Origin: Plantago major
Taxonomy: Eukaryota > Streptophyta > Magnoliopsida > Lamiales > Plantaginaceae
DNA length: 64,000 nt
Reading direction: 5' to 3'
Assembly: GCA_026545765.1 (NCBI GenBank)
Contig: CM048844.1
Coordinates: 62,237,035 to 62,301,034, forward strand
The translations under genes and the position numbers were made by a program. This document shows positions 33,541 through 43,419 of the stretch, piece by piece. The notes under the pieces are model-generated. The model saw only the letters and a program-made list of their open reading frames with translations. It was not told where the DNA came from and did no database searches. Every line of letters starts with the position of its first letter. Positions within the stretch are counted from its first letter, which is position 1.

Positions 33541-35307
33541 CTACAGGGGTGAGTATGGTGTAGTGGTGGCTTGCAACTCACGTTGCTTGCCATGTACCTC
33601 TATAGTGCAGGTACGAGCGTGGAGGTTGACAATCATGCGAGTGGTTTTGACAAACGGTCGCCCAATCAGCAACATATCCTTCTCCATTTCCTTGCCTTTA
33701 ACCCGTGTCGACTCCACAACCACGAAATCAGCAATAAAAGTGTCCCCATCCAGTGTAACCGGAACATCCTCAATCACACCCATGCACCTACTTCTCGTAC
33801 CTTTGGCCATCGTGACGAAGCATTTCCTGGGTTCCAAACCCTTCAAATCCAGCTCCTCATAGGTCGCAAAGGTCATCAGATTAACCGATGTTCTTGTATC
33901 TACGATGCGAGTTACCTCGGAAGAATTTCCTATCCCAACCACCAAATCAAAGCTATTGGCATCACTGATGCTCTTACCTGCTGCCGGGATCACCCTAGCG
34001 GTGGGACTTACCTCAAGGACAGCCAGTTTTGCACTCGCCTCCTCTACTGGAGTCGTAATACTGGGTGTGGCTACCTCCATTTCCTGTACCTCGACTCTCA
34101 CTTCTACCGGCTTCTCAAGTGCCGGTGTAGGTACTACCTCAACTACCTCCGGTGTCTTAACCTGGGCCACTATAGTCTCGAGCTGGAAAGTGCAAGTAGA
34201 AAGAACAGACTTCAACTTTACTGGCTCATCGAATGTCACCTCAATGGCTAGAGCTCTGTGGGTTTCTGCAGTCTCCGGTAACTTACCCATTTCCCTTTGC
34301 TGAAATCGACCAACTAGATCCCCTAAAGTCTTCTCTAACCGCTTATGCGCCTGCTCAATGTTGTTGAACCGCTGATCATTCCTGCACTGATTTTCCTGTG
34401 CTTCGGCCCAGAACCTCTCGGAACGCTCCATGTGGTTCCTGATTGCCTGATCAGGACTTCCCGACACTTTCGTAGTCTGAATTTGAACTGGCTGAGCTAG
34501 AACTGGTTACTCCCGTGGTGCATTTTCATAGAAGTTGTTGCCACGTTGGTTACCCTGCTAGTTACCACGCTATCTGGTCTGCTCGATTTGCTTGACCCAC
34601 TCAGTAGTACATGCCCCTGGAGTTCCTTCAACTGCTCGGTATCCCGCTCTCCTAGATTTATTTCTCGCACCCTTGAGTTGAGACACTGCTGCCAGTCTCT
34701 GAAAAACACCATTTAATTCGTCAAAGGATGCTGCTAGGAGTGAATTTTTACACGTCATATCAACATGTTCAGACACTCCCAATTCAGACCCTCATAAAAT
34801 CTGATGCACAGATTCATCTCGTCGATCCTGTGGTGCGGGCATTGGGATAGCAACCGTAAGAAGCATTTGCGAGCTTCATAGAAAGTCTCATCGTACATCT
34901 GCTGAAACTGCATTATCTGAGTACGAAGGTGCTGCGTTCTCTCGGGAGGTTAAAATTTATTCACGAAGGCTTCATAGAGAGAATCCCAAGTAGGTAGAGA
35001 CCCCAGGCTGGTTCAACAGCCAGTTCCTAGCTTTATCCTGCAGGCACATTGGAAAAACCTTCTTCCTTATCTCTCCATCTGACACTGTTACTCCTCCAGC
35101 TATCAACGGAATCCCTGCAATCAGTACTTCAAACTCCTTGAGGAACCGTATCACATCCTCGTTGGCCATTCCGTAGAACTTGGAAAGATTATGGAACTGG
35201 TGAGCTTTGAGTTCCAAATTCCTCGCCTCATTACACAGTACGATCGTCGCTTTCCCAGCCTTAACCTCGCCGGGTTGCATGTAGGCTCCATAGGATAGCT
35301 AGGCCAT
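33541..35307 (-). pseudogene. gag: Element E gag-protease, disrupted
   Basis: Read on the minus strand. ATG at 35307 is followed at codon 3 by TAG, then by the Gag core (KFYGMANEDVIRFLKEF, VFPMCLQDKARNWLL) to 34972. The middle (34970-34470) is broken into several frames and no zinc knuckle is readable. From 34467 a 308-codon frame is intact: a helical region like the C-terminus of C Gag (RSERFWAEAQENQ), a long Val/Glu/Pro-rich linker, then a protease-like domain with SVNLM, MGVIEDVPV and LLIGRPFVKT. Its active site reads VDTRTS, where DTG or DLG is expected, so protease activity is doubtful. A TAG at 33541 ends the frame, and only untranslated sequence follows. Confidence 0.88.
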
Positions 35308-35451
35308 TGAAGTTTCCTTCTGATAAACCTGTAGTTAGAGCTACACAACACGAAAACCACGAAATATCCTTAGTTTATGTCAGTGCACTAAACTTCAGGT
35401 AAGTTGGAAAACAAGTAAAAATTTGCAATCAAGCACTACAATAGGAATTGA

Positions 35452-35470
35452 TTCCCCGGCAGCGGCGCCA
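35452..35470 (-). promoter_or_regulatory. Element E primer-binding site
   Basis: On the minus strand it reads TGGCGCCGCTGCCGGGGAA, four bases from the LTR. It is the most canonical primer-binding site in the window. Confidence 0.92.
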
Positions 35471-35474
35471 AATT

Positions 35475-36708
35475 TGATATGATCAAATTGATACTTGGAA
35501 ACAAGTAGCAAGTAGTTGTTGTAGAATAAACAAAGCTAACCACAGAGTCGTTCGCTAAGGAAACAATTAAGCTACCAAGCAATTGAAAGCAAATAGTCAC
35601 TTGCGTAAACTGTTTGAATTGTTTGAGTTGAACTACTAATAAATAGAAAATAGTAAAGCAGGTAACTATTTTAAATATGAGAGAGAAGAGAGCACAGTAG
35701 TTGGATCGAGTGGTGCTAATTCGCTCTAGGGAAATCGTTCATACTTGTGACATACTCGGCGTACTTAAAACATTCAATCCAATTTAACCAGACGTTATTT
35801 GAAAATCTTTGAACTAGAGTAATCGTGGGTCGTCAATCCACGATCCTTAACTGAAAACGACTTTGAGAATCTTTAAACTAGCTTATTGGATTGAAGGGTT
35901 TTTACGAGGATATTTGAACTAGACGAACCTATATGAATGAATCCTAACCCTAGAAGCGAATACGCAATCACCGTCTCATCACTACCGTGTTCGGAGTGGT
36001 TTAGCTACTCATGATAGATTGAACGATGAAAGACTTCAAGATATAGCTCATAATAAATATAAACATAATGATAATCGCATGCAAGCTCATACAATTCGAC
36101 AAACAAGAACAAGAACGAATTGTAAAGAGATAAACAATAGAGGATTACCACGGTGATCAGGAATTCAATATCGATAAATCAATCACGGATAAAGACAAGC
36201 TCCAAAATATGTCTCAATGTCAAAATGTATCAAATTGGAGCCTTTCTAAGAACTAGGTTAAAAGAAAGTATGAAAACGTATTATTGATTCTAAGCTAATA
36301 AGGAAAACCAAATTCTGGAGGCCGACGCTCACCGCGGCAGGAAAATAACCTCGCCGCGGTGAGTCTTCTGTTATCGCATATATATATCCCTCGTAATTTT
36401 TCGCCGCGGCGAGCCTGTCAACAGCTTCAGTTTCCAGCTTCGTAAAATCTCACCGCAGCGGGAAGAATACCTCGCCACGGCGAGCTCAACTTTGCAGAAT
36501 TCCAGGTGCCTTCGTAAAATCTCACCGCGGCGAGCTTGGGCGAGCTTAAATCCTCCAATTGAGATTAAAAACCTGAATTCCTACAAAACAAGATCAAAAC
36601 ACCAACCAAATTATAAAATTGTACAAAAAACAACTATAAAACTAAAGACAAAGACTCACAAAGACCGCTAAAAAGGACCAAATGAGACTCTAAATTATAG
36701 TCTCATCA
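35475..36708 (-). repeat. Element E 5' LTR (1,234 bp)
   Basis: Direct repeat of 30656-31931. The palindrome array at 36327-36536 is shorter by two 22-bp units (near 36400 and 36522). In element orientation the terminus is a 25-nt hairpin with 8-bp stem ATGAGACT / AGTCTCAT. Confidence 0.95.
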
Positions 36709-37209
36709 GAGATGTACAAAAGACCCAGGTTGACCGGAAAAACTGACGTATGTAGCATGTCCTACGACATCTGCATGAGCATAGTGAAGAACTATGGGAT
36801 CGTTAGGAATGTGCTCATTAAAATAGGGACCCTGATAGTTCCTGTGGACCTGCTGATAGTCGATTACGAGAATGACAACAATAGAAACTTGTATCTGGGA
36901 AGGCCCTTTATGATAATGGCTAACACCATTATTGATGTAACTGGGAAGAGAGGTTCTATGTTTTTTAATGGATTGCAGAGTGACGTAAAGCTGTCCGTCG
37001 GAAGGACACATCTCAAGAAAGGGAAGCTCGTAGCTAAAAAACCGCCAAAAGAAAAGCAGGGTCAACCACCTGCAGAATTTCAAGATGCGCTGACAAAGAT
37101 GAAAGAAATAGATTTGAACTATTTCTACTTGCATGAGATTCACATCCAATTTTCGGATCCGAGAAACGAGGAGAAAAACCCTACAAGATCTATCTGGAGA
37201 GATGGATGA
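36709..37209 (+). pseudogene. Element D protease, segment 3
   Basis: After the GAGAT target copy, the base at 36714 completes the Met codon begun at 30654-30655, so the protease continues in phase. It has KTDVCSMSYDI, VPVDLLIVDY and the LYLGRPFMIMANTIIDV end motif, followed by a Lys-rich tail. It ends at TGA 37207. A second frame (37206-37442; LFYENFKNDKCFRNRLKN) overlaps the end and may be the rest of the same protein after a one-base shift. In gag-pol relatives RT would follow here; none is present. Confidence 0.82.
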
Positions 37210-37442
37210 CCGGAAGGTGGAGAATGGAAAACGAGGGGCTATTCTACGAGAACTTCAAGAATGACAAATGTTTCAGAAACCGACTCAAGAATGAAGGTAG
37301 TACCATCAACAAGTTCGAGTTTACAAGGGAAGGCGACCGATTCAACATGGGAGTGAATGATTGGAATACCGACCCGAGCTTCATGGATGACTGGCTGACT
37401 ACTTGCACTGATGGAGATCGGGGGTCCCACCCCAACAATTGA

Positions 37443-37891
37443 GTCACCAATAACCAGTAGTCGAGCTATAAGACAAAAAACAAGCACTGCTTGGGAGGCA
37501 ACCCAAAGTCACATTTAATTTACGCACTTGCATTCGTATTTTTTAATCTTCGTCTTTTTCTCGGTTTTCGCACAAAAAATATTTTCGAAACAACTTTATC
37601 AATTCTTTTCAAATTTCATATTTATTTACTTAGACTAATGTTTTCCTTCCTAAAAAATGAAAAAACCAAAAAGAATCAAAACGACGCGAAAGTGAGGGCT
37701 TAGGCAGCAGCCTTACTACGGTCGACTGTCGACCGCAGTGGGCTGTTCCCAGCCCAATCCCCCTCCCTTGAAAACCTCCAAAATTGTTTTTGCCTTCTTC
37801 CCACTTCATTTTCTTCCAAAAATCTTCACTTGCTCTATAATTCTATCATACCCATTGTATTGTTAGCTTGCCCATTAATCATCAACATAAA
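37443..37891 (+). other. Element D spacer and leader of the PTP gene
   Basis: It contains CTGCTTGGGAGGCAACCCA at about 37487-37506, a motif that in my recollection marks the region after pol in Athila-type elements. A small GC-rich inverted repeat (ACGGTCGACTGTCGACCGCA) lies at about 37718-37737, and a CT-rich leader (37760-37890) ends in a consensus splice donor, AAA|GTAAGT, at 37892. Confidence 0.6.
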
Positions 37892-38439
37892 GTAAGTGAT
37901 CTTTACTCATTATTATCTTCATTACATCTTCAAATTCAAGTTCATATCTTTCACCTCTTTGCTTGCACTTTCTTCTTGCTTTTTGAGTGCTATGCAATTA
38001 TATGCTTCAAATGTTTGAACTGATTGTGTTTGGGATATGTTGATACATTCTTACTTCTAGCATTCACTCTATTAACACTTGCCTACCAAGTGTTCGATAA
38101 AATGTCTCAAAATAACAAACTCCCTTGTCGACCCCTTTCTCTTTTGATTACTTGCTCACATGAAATAAACATGTTTGCATCGTCATATGCTCATGAGATG
38201 GAGTCTTCATTACAATTTTCCTTTCAACTTTATGCATGAAACAATTTGAAAACTTGAGTTGCATGCCTATTTCTTGCATTATTTTGTATTGGCTATTGGT
38301 CATATTACAAGCTAGAATTTTGCATATGCATTGTGCCACACATTAGGTTTGGGGGAGGAGAAATCCCGTTAGATTTGCATGTAAGCTCTAAAATCGATTT
38401 AACTCCAAACATGCTATCTCAAATTCTTTTTTGACCTAG
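37892..38439 (+). other. Probable intron before the D PTP gene (548 bp)
   Basis: A GTAAGT donor at 37892 and a TTTTTTGACCTAG acceptor ending at 38439 bracket an AT-rich stretch with no ORF. The ATG of the PTP frame follows six bases later at 38445. The same design (CT-rich leader, donor, AT-rich stretch, PTP gene) recurs at 62390 in L. A GGTTTGGGGGAGGAG purine tract lies inside, at about 38345. Confidence 0.5.
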
Positions 38440-38444
38440 GTACT

Positions 38445-39223
38445 ATGGGGAGAAATCAAGCAGGAAAAGATGTAGGTGAACCAAGCACTAAGAGGGCGAA
38501 GAAAGGAAAGAAAGCGGCATAGGCAACCCTTTCAAGCAAGGCTAGGGGTTGGCTATTGGTTAATAGTGACCGAGGAGTAGTCCCCGAGAGGAACATAGAA
38601 ATCGGATGGGGGATGAACCATGCCCTAAATTGGATACATGACGTCTTGAATCTCTATTTTTGGGGAACCTACACTTCCATCCTCCAAGGATACGACATAG
38701 AGATAGTCCGAGAGTTCCATGCAGAGTACTTTCAACTCAAGAATGACAAGCCGGAGGATGCACTTCTAGATTACGCCATCACTGTACGAGGGGTAGAGTT
38801 TATGGTTAGACAAGGAGCTATCAATGACTACTTCAACATCCCCGAGGAGCACATTCATGGGGAATACAAGGAACCGACATACCACGAGTTTAAGTATGGA
38901 GACATCCTACCAAACATCCCAGTGGTATTACTTGGAGGAAGATTTAGAGGGTATATGGTAGGCATATCCATCCCGAGGGCTACACTCAACGAAAAGGCAA
39001 GGTTTTGGATGCATTTTGTAGAGACCAACTTGAAGCCAACTCTGCATCATGAAGATCTTAAGGAAGACGTAGCCACACTTTTCTTCGCAATTATTGAGGG
39101 TCACTACATCGATGTTGGAAGAACCATCATGAAGGAAATGCAATTGGTGAAGATGAACAAAAGGAGGAACTTACCCTTTCCCATTCTCATCACAACAATA
39201 TGCGAGAAGAATGGGGTTCCTAC
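38445..39223 (+). pseudogene. Element D PTP-domain gene (env-like position), segment 1
   Basis: ATG 38445 opens a frame with a basic, NLS-like N-terminus (KRAKKGKKAA) and an in-frame TAG at 38520. From there the frame is clean to the F insertion. The protein contains IVREFHAEYF, TVRGVEFMVRQGAINDYFN, a conserved FWMHFV segment and LPFPILITTICEKNGVP. These are the landmarks of the putative plant transposon protein domain (Pfam family I recall as PF20167) found in the env-like slot of Athila elements. I see no signal peptide or membrane segment, so a viral-envelope role is not supported. It continues in phase at 40499 after solo LTR F. Confidence 0.8.
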
Positions 39224-40493
39224 TGATGTGCTCAAATTAATACTTAGAAAACCAAGTAGTAAGCAGTTGGTGTAGACAGACAAAGCTAAACCACAGAGTC
39301 GTTCGCTAAGGAATTAATTAAGCTACGTAGCAGTGAGAGTAAACAGATACTTGCGAGTAACAGTTTGATTGATGGGTCGGTTGTACTTCTAACTATTTTA
39401 ACTAAGGCTAAGATTGCGATCAAGACTAAGAGAAATATGAATACAATAGCAAGATCCAATTATGCTAATTTGAACTATATTTGTCACAGTAAATCAATCA
39501 ATTCGATTCAACCAATTGTTCTTAGAAAATATTATACTGGAGAAATCGTGAGTCGTCAATTCACGATCCTTAAACATGAACAATTTAGAGAATTTAATAT
39601 GGAATTATCGAATTGAAGGTTTTTACGAAGATTTTATACGAGACTAACCTATATGAGTGAATTGATAAACCCTACAACGAATATGCATAATCTTCACATA
39701 CTACTGTATTCAAACGTGTTTAGCTATCATAATAGATGATTGCATGCAGAGATTCATGGTAATAATCATGTGAAACATAGATGATAAACTCGCATGCAAT
39801 AACATACAATTCAATCAATGAGAATAAAGACCGAATTGTAAAGAACAAAGCAATATAGAAATCAATACCAATAATCTTGACAAATAAAATCAATGAGTAA
39901 CCAAGCTCCCAAGATGTCTTAATGTTAATGTCTGAATCTAGGAGCTTTTCTAAAAACTAGGTTAAAAGAAGTATGAAAAGAAAGAATCAAAATTCTAATC
40001 TAATAAGGAAAAACAAAATGCTAATCCTGCGCCTCTCACCGCGGCGGAAGGAATAGCTCGCTGCGGCGAGCCTTCTTAATCGAAAAAAATAGCTCTCGCA
40101 TAATCTCGCCGCGGCGGGAAATCCCTTCTCCGCGGCGAGCTACAATCTTCAAAACAGGAGCTCATTCGCAAAATCTCGCCGCGGCGAGCCTTCTTAAATC
40201 ACAGAAGATAACCACTCGCTAAATCTCGCCGCGGCGGACTGATTTCCTCGCCGTGGCGAGCCTTCTTGTAAGTTCCAATCCCAAGCTCGTAAAATCTCAC
40301 CACAAGGATGAATCTCGCCATGAGCGAAAACTAAACAGCTTGTTCTCATTCGGCTCAAAAGACATTGATTTCTGCAAAATATAAACAAAACACCAAAGCG
40401 TAAAACGAACTAAAAAGACTACAAAACTAAAGACAAAGACTCACAAAGACCGCTAGAAAGGACCAAATGAGACGTTAGAATATTGTCTCATCA
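39224..40493 (-). repeat. Solo LTR F (1,270 bp)
   Basis: Bounded by TGATGTGCTC and GTCTCATCA on the plus strand, with no internal region. Flanking 5-mers are CCTAC (39219-39223) and CCTTC (40494-40498), a target-site duplication with one mismatch. It is closest to the LTR of B (same terminal hairpin ATGAGAC / GTCTCAT and similar array). The palindrome array at 40034-40330 includes one collapsed unit near 40178. Insertion followed by LTR-LTR recombination is the simplest history. Confidence 0.93.
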
Positions 40494-40498
40494 CCTTC

Positions 40499-40931
40499 TA
40501 GCAAGTCGGGATAGGCCCCGCTCATAGAACCTTTTGATGAAAAGAGAACTATCTACCTCCTTGAAATGCACGAGGAGGCCGCTAAAGCCGAACTGAGAAG
40601 GAGAATTGTGGCAAACCCGCCACAAGGAGCTCTCTACATGGACTCATTCAACGAGTTTGTGAACAACTACCAAACAGGGAGTCAAGGCAATGCGCGGAGG
40701 AGGAATGAAATTGGCCGGAGGTTGGAGTGGAACGATCATGTGACCTACCTACACAACTATGAGCAAATCTCTTACCTGCAGGAGAACATCAGCAGGTATG
40801 GTCACTATTAAAACCCACCTTACTACCCTCCACCACAGCTCTATCCACCGCCCGTAGTCGATCCATCGCAGCACTACCAAGGCTACAAAGGATTTTATCC
40901 TTCGCCGCCTCTTGGAGGATCCTCGTCCTGA
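40499..40931 (+). pseudogene. Element D PTP-domain gene, segment 2
   Basis: AC at 39222-39223 plus T at 40499 makes one codon, and the frame continues with one TAG (40512) and then EPFDEKRTIYLLEMHEEAAK and a charged region to a TAA at 40809. In the same frame beyond the TAA lies a Pro/Tyr-rich tail (NPPYYPPPQLYPPPVVD) to TGA 40929, which is probably the original end of the protein. Confidence 0.78.
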
Positions 40932-42560
40932 AGCACCACCTCAATAGAGAGCACAACATCGAGAGGGAAGTATCTTTTCTTTTTCTTCTTTGTTTTCCTA
41001 TTTTCTTTATCTGCTCTTTGCTAGGTTTGGGGGAAGAATTTGATTTGACTGCTACTTGCTAAACTACTCGGTTTGTAATAACTTTTTAATACTCGCACTT
41101 AGTAATTTGTAGTTTAATTTATGTATAAGAACTAGTTTTATCTTTATGTATTACGTCTAAGGTTATCTATTTTTTTTAAATAAGGATGTTCTGTGATAAG
41201 AGTACTCGGTACAAAGCATGACTAGATAAGGGCAGTAGATTCGCTTTCATGATGCGCTGCTTATGGAATATATGCTCTGACCTACCCCGACACATGCTAG
41301 TTTGACGAGTGAGTTTACTTGCTGCTCTAATTAAGTCTTGTGTACAAATGTGTGAACACTGCTACCCTTGAGTCCTTATTGTTAACATCATGAACGTGAT
41401 TTGTAGTACTCACCTTTCTGAACCCTTTTCTATACCTGTCACTAACCCCTCTAAAAGATTTTTTAGCCTTTATGAAACTCCACCATATATATCCTATACA
41501 TGCTTTACTTAAGCAGTGTTAGCAATCTGCCGCCGACCTTGAACAAAGAAATGAAGCAACAAGTTCCAAACAATGGAGGAGAATCATATTTTGACCATGA
41601 TTGGGAATTGGTTTGGGGGAAATGCGAGAAGAAAACCCAAACCCTAGCTCGAGAAATTTATTTGGGGGAGAAGTGGAAGATGAACATCATCGAAAAGTAA
41701 CCTTGTTAGCCCTACTTTCGTATTACCGGTGCTAAAAATCACTAGCTCTTGCTCCAGAAAAAATAGATAAGAATGTACCAAAAAAAGCAAAGGTACAAAA
41801 GTCTCGAAGTAGATCTGTGGTCCTTGTGATCACCATTTTCATGTTGGGCATGTTACAAATACTACCCACATACCGGCGTGGCCCTAAAAAGCTACATGTC
41901 CGTGAGGGTTGGTGGGATGTATACTAAACCAGCACGCACAAAACTGCGGAATTCGGTAAAACAGACACTACCAAAAAATGTAGAGACTAAAAGAGCCGAA
42001 TGATGACCAACCAAAAACATACGAGTTGGTAAAACGACTTCAAAAAATAGTATATCAAAATAAAAAGAAAAAGAAAAAAGAAAAAAAATAAAGGAGCAAG
42101 TAGTCTATGTGTTAATCAACCGTTGAAGTATTTAAGATGTTGAAGGAGAAGTTGGAGAATTATCATTGAAGGAAGACAAAGGATAGGTCAACCTAATGTA
42201 CCCTCAACTTTGCCTTACTCATCTTTTAATGATGCATAGCAAAACACTTATCCTACCTATTTTACATATCAAGCCAACCTGAGTACAACTTTGATTTGTG
42301 CATTGACTTTGGGGAGCAGGACTCCATAACATTGTCGCGAGGTAATGATCTTGAAGTACACCTTGAGGGACATTGGGTTAAACTTCTAACCTCCGGTTGT
42401 AGTGAGTGATGCTTACTAGTTATATGCCTGTTGTTGAGTCGTAGAGGTCTGAGTTGAAACTAAGTGAGTCAGTGGAGTATGAAACCCTAGAGACTAGATG
42501 CTTATCTATGTCATAGTTTATGCTCTTTACTCATTTCATAGTCACTTCTTATTTATAGTT
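40932..42560 (+). other. Element D 3' untranslated region
   Basis: No convincing gene; a 66-codon frame at 41500-41700 is unsupported. Purine tract GGTTTGGGGGAAGAA lies at about 41025. The conserved block with ATACCGGCGTGGCCCT is at about 41825-42000, matching those of A, B and E although D is otherwise very different. An A-rich run lies at about 42055-42095. Confidence 0.65.
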
Positions 42561-42605
42561 ATTGCCTTGCTTAAGGATGATCAAGAAACTGGTTTGGAGG
42601 TGAGA
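42561..42605 (+). promoter_or_regulatory. Element D polypurine tract region
   Basis: TTGCTTAAGGATGATCAAGAA followed by CTGGTTTGGAGGTGAGA aligns with the GCTCGAGGATGAGC...GGTTTGGCGAG motif that precedes the 3' LTRs of A, B, C and E. Confidence 0.7.
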
Positions 42606-43263
42606 TGTGACAATGAAATGTGCGATTTTGAATGGTTTTAGACCCTCGTTTTTTGCCCAAGATTCAATATTCGTGTCATATTATGGCCAATTACCAACTT
42701 CTTGTGTACTTTGTAGGTCATGATCGTGTTTTTGAGGAATTGCACGATTTTAGGTGCCAAAATGTCATATTTGGGTGAAATCAGGAAAGTTAAGCAAATA
42801 CGCTGATTTGGCCATTGTGTCAAAACATGTCATGTGATCAACCAATGCGAAGATAATTAAAGATGTTACAACATTGTAGAAGACCAGTTTTAGAGGAAAC
42901 GAAGTTACGAACTTATATCCTGTATTTGGTTGTACTATCAATAGCAAGGTGATGAACTGTGATTAGTGTATCCTTAATTGGTCATCTTGGTATCAGCACA
43001 ATTCATGAAAGAATTTATTTAGCTTTGTTGTTTATAGAATTGCATGACCTAGGGTTTTACCTTGTCTTGTGCATGTTAGAATTTGCTCTAGGACAGAAGT
43101 ATCACTATCCACACTATCTGTTTACAACCAACACAAGCGAGTCTATTAAGTAGAACTAGCTTAATCAAATCCTCTAGAGAACGACCTGTGGTTTAAGACT
43201 TGTATGTCTATAACAATCACTTTACTACTTGTGTTTTTATAAGTATTAATTCTGAGCGCATCA
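42606..43263 (+). repeat. LTR shared by the 3' end of D and the 5' end of G (about 658 bp)
   Basis: The left edge TGTGACAATG follows a polypurine tract (end of D) and the right edge GAGCGCATCA precedes a primer-binding site (start of G). The last 400 bp resemble the end of the C LTR, including CCACACTATCTGTTTACAAC. Positions 42860-43263 recur at 45530-45934. The exact left boundary is uncertain by a few bases. Confidence 0.75.
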
Positions 43264-43268
43264 AAATT

Positions 43269-43287
43269 TGGCGCCGCTGCAGGGGAA
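43269..43287 (+). promoter_or_regulatory. Element G primer-binding site
   Basis: TGGCGCCGCTGCAGGGGAA, identical to that of element B, lies five bases after the LTR. The second copy, at about 45940, lacks one A. Confidence 0.92.
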
Positions 43288-43419
43288 TTGATTCCTACTT
43301 CTTTTTGTTTTAGTAGGATCAATTGTGTTAGTTGTGTTTTTATAGTTAGGTTCATTGTACTAACAGAAATTAACATTTTGCTTAGTTTTGTTGCTATAGT
43401 TAAATCTTTCCAGGAATAC

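Larger units (their letters stand above)
30656..36708 (-). mobile_element. Element E: non-autonomous gag-protease LTR element
   Basis: Complete: 5' LTR 35475-36708, primer-binding site 35452-35470, gag-protease 35307-33541, 3' untranslated region, polypurine tract 31932-31968, 3' LTR 30656-31931. A perfect target-site duplication GAGAT flanks it (30651-30655 and 36709-36713). The internal region is only about 3.5 kb, with no RT, RNase H or integrase. The gag-protease resembles that of C, whereas the 3' untranslated region is very close to that of A, so the element looks like a chimera of two sources. Confidence 0.95.
14941..42605 (+). mobile_element. Element D: non-autonomous Athila-type element (gag-protease plus PTP gene), split by C, E and F
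   Basis: D survives as 14941-15184, 29859-30655, 36714-39223 and 40499-42605. Removing C, E and F with one target-site copy each restores the phase of both ORFs. The coding content is the end of Gag, a protease, then a leader with an intron-like segment, a PTP-domain protein in the env-like position, and a 3' untranslated region with polypurine tract. No RT, RNase H or integrase sequence occurs anywhere between protease and PTP gene. The 5' end (LTR, primer site, most of gag) was lost at the Copia LTR fragment. The 3' LTR is the one at 42606-43263. Confidence 0.82.

Noticed and set aside
37480..37510. tRNA-like or rRNA fragment around TTGGGAGGCAACCC
   Set aside because: No cloverleaf can be folded; the motif is familiar to me from the post-pol region of Athila-type elements.
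38445..40931. Viral envelope glycoprotein in D
   Set aside because: It holds the env position, but I see no signal peptide, membrane helix or furin-like site; the sequence fits the plant transposon protein domain.
41500..41700. 66-codon ORF in the D 3' region
   Set aside because: No family recognised and it lies in an otherwise noncoding 3' untranslated region.
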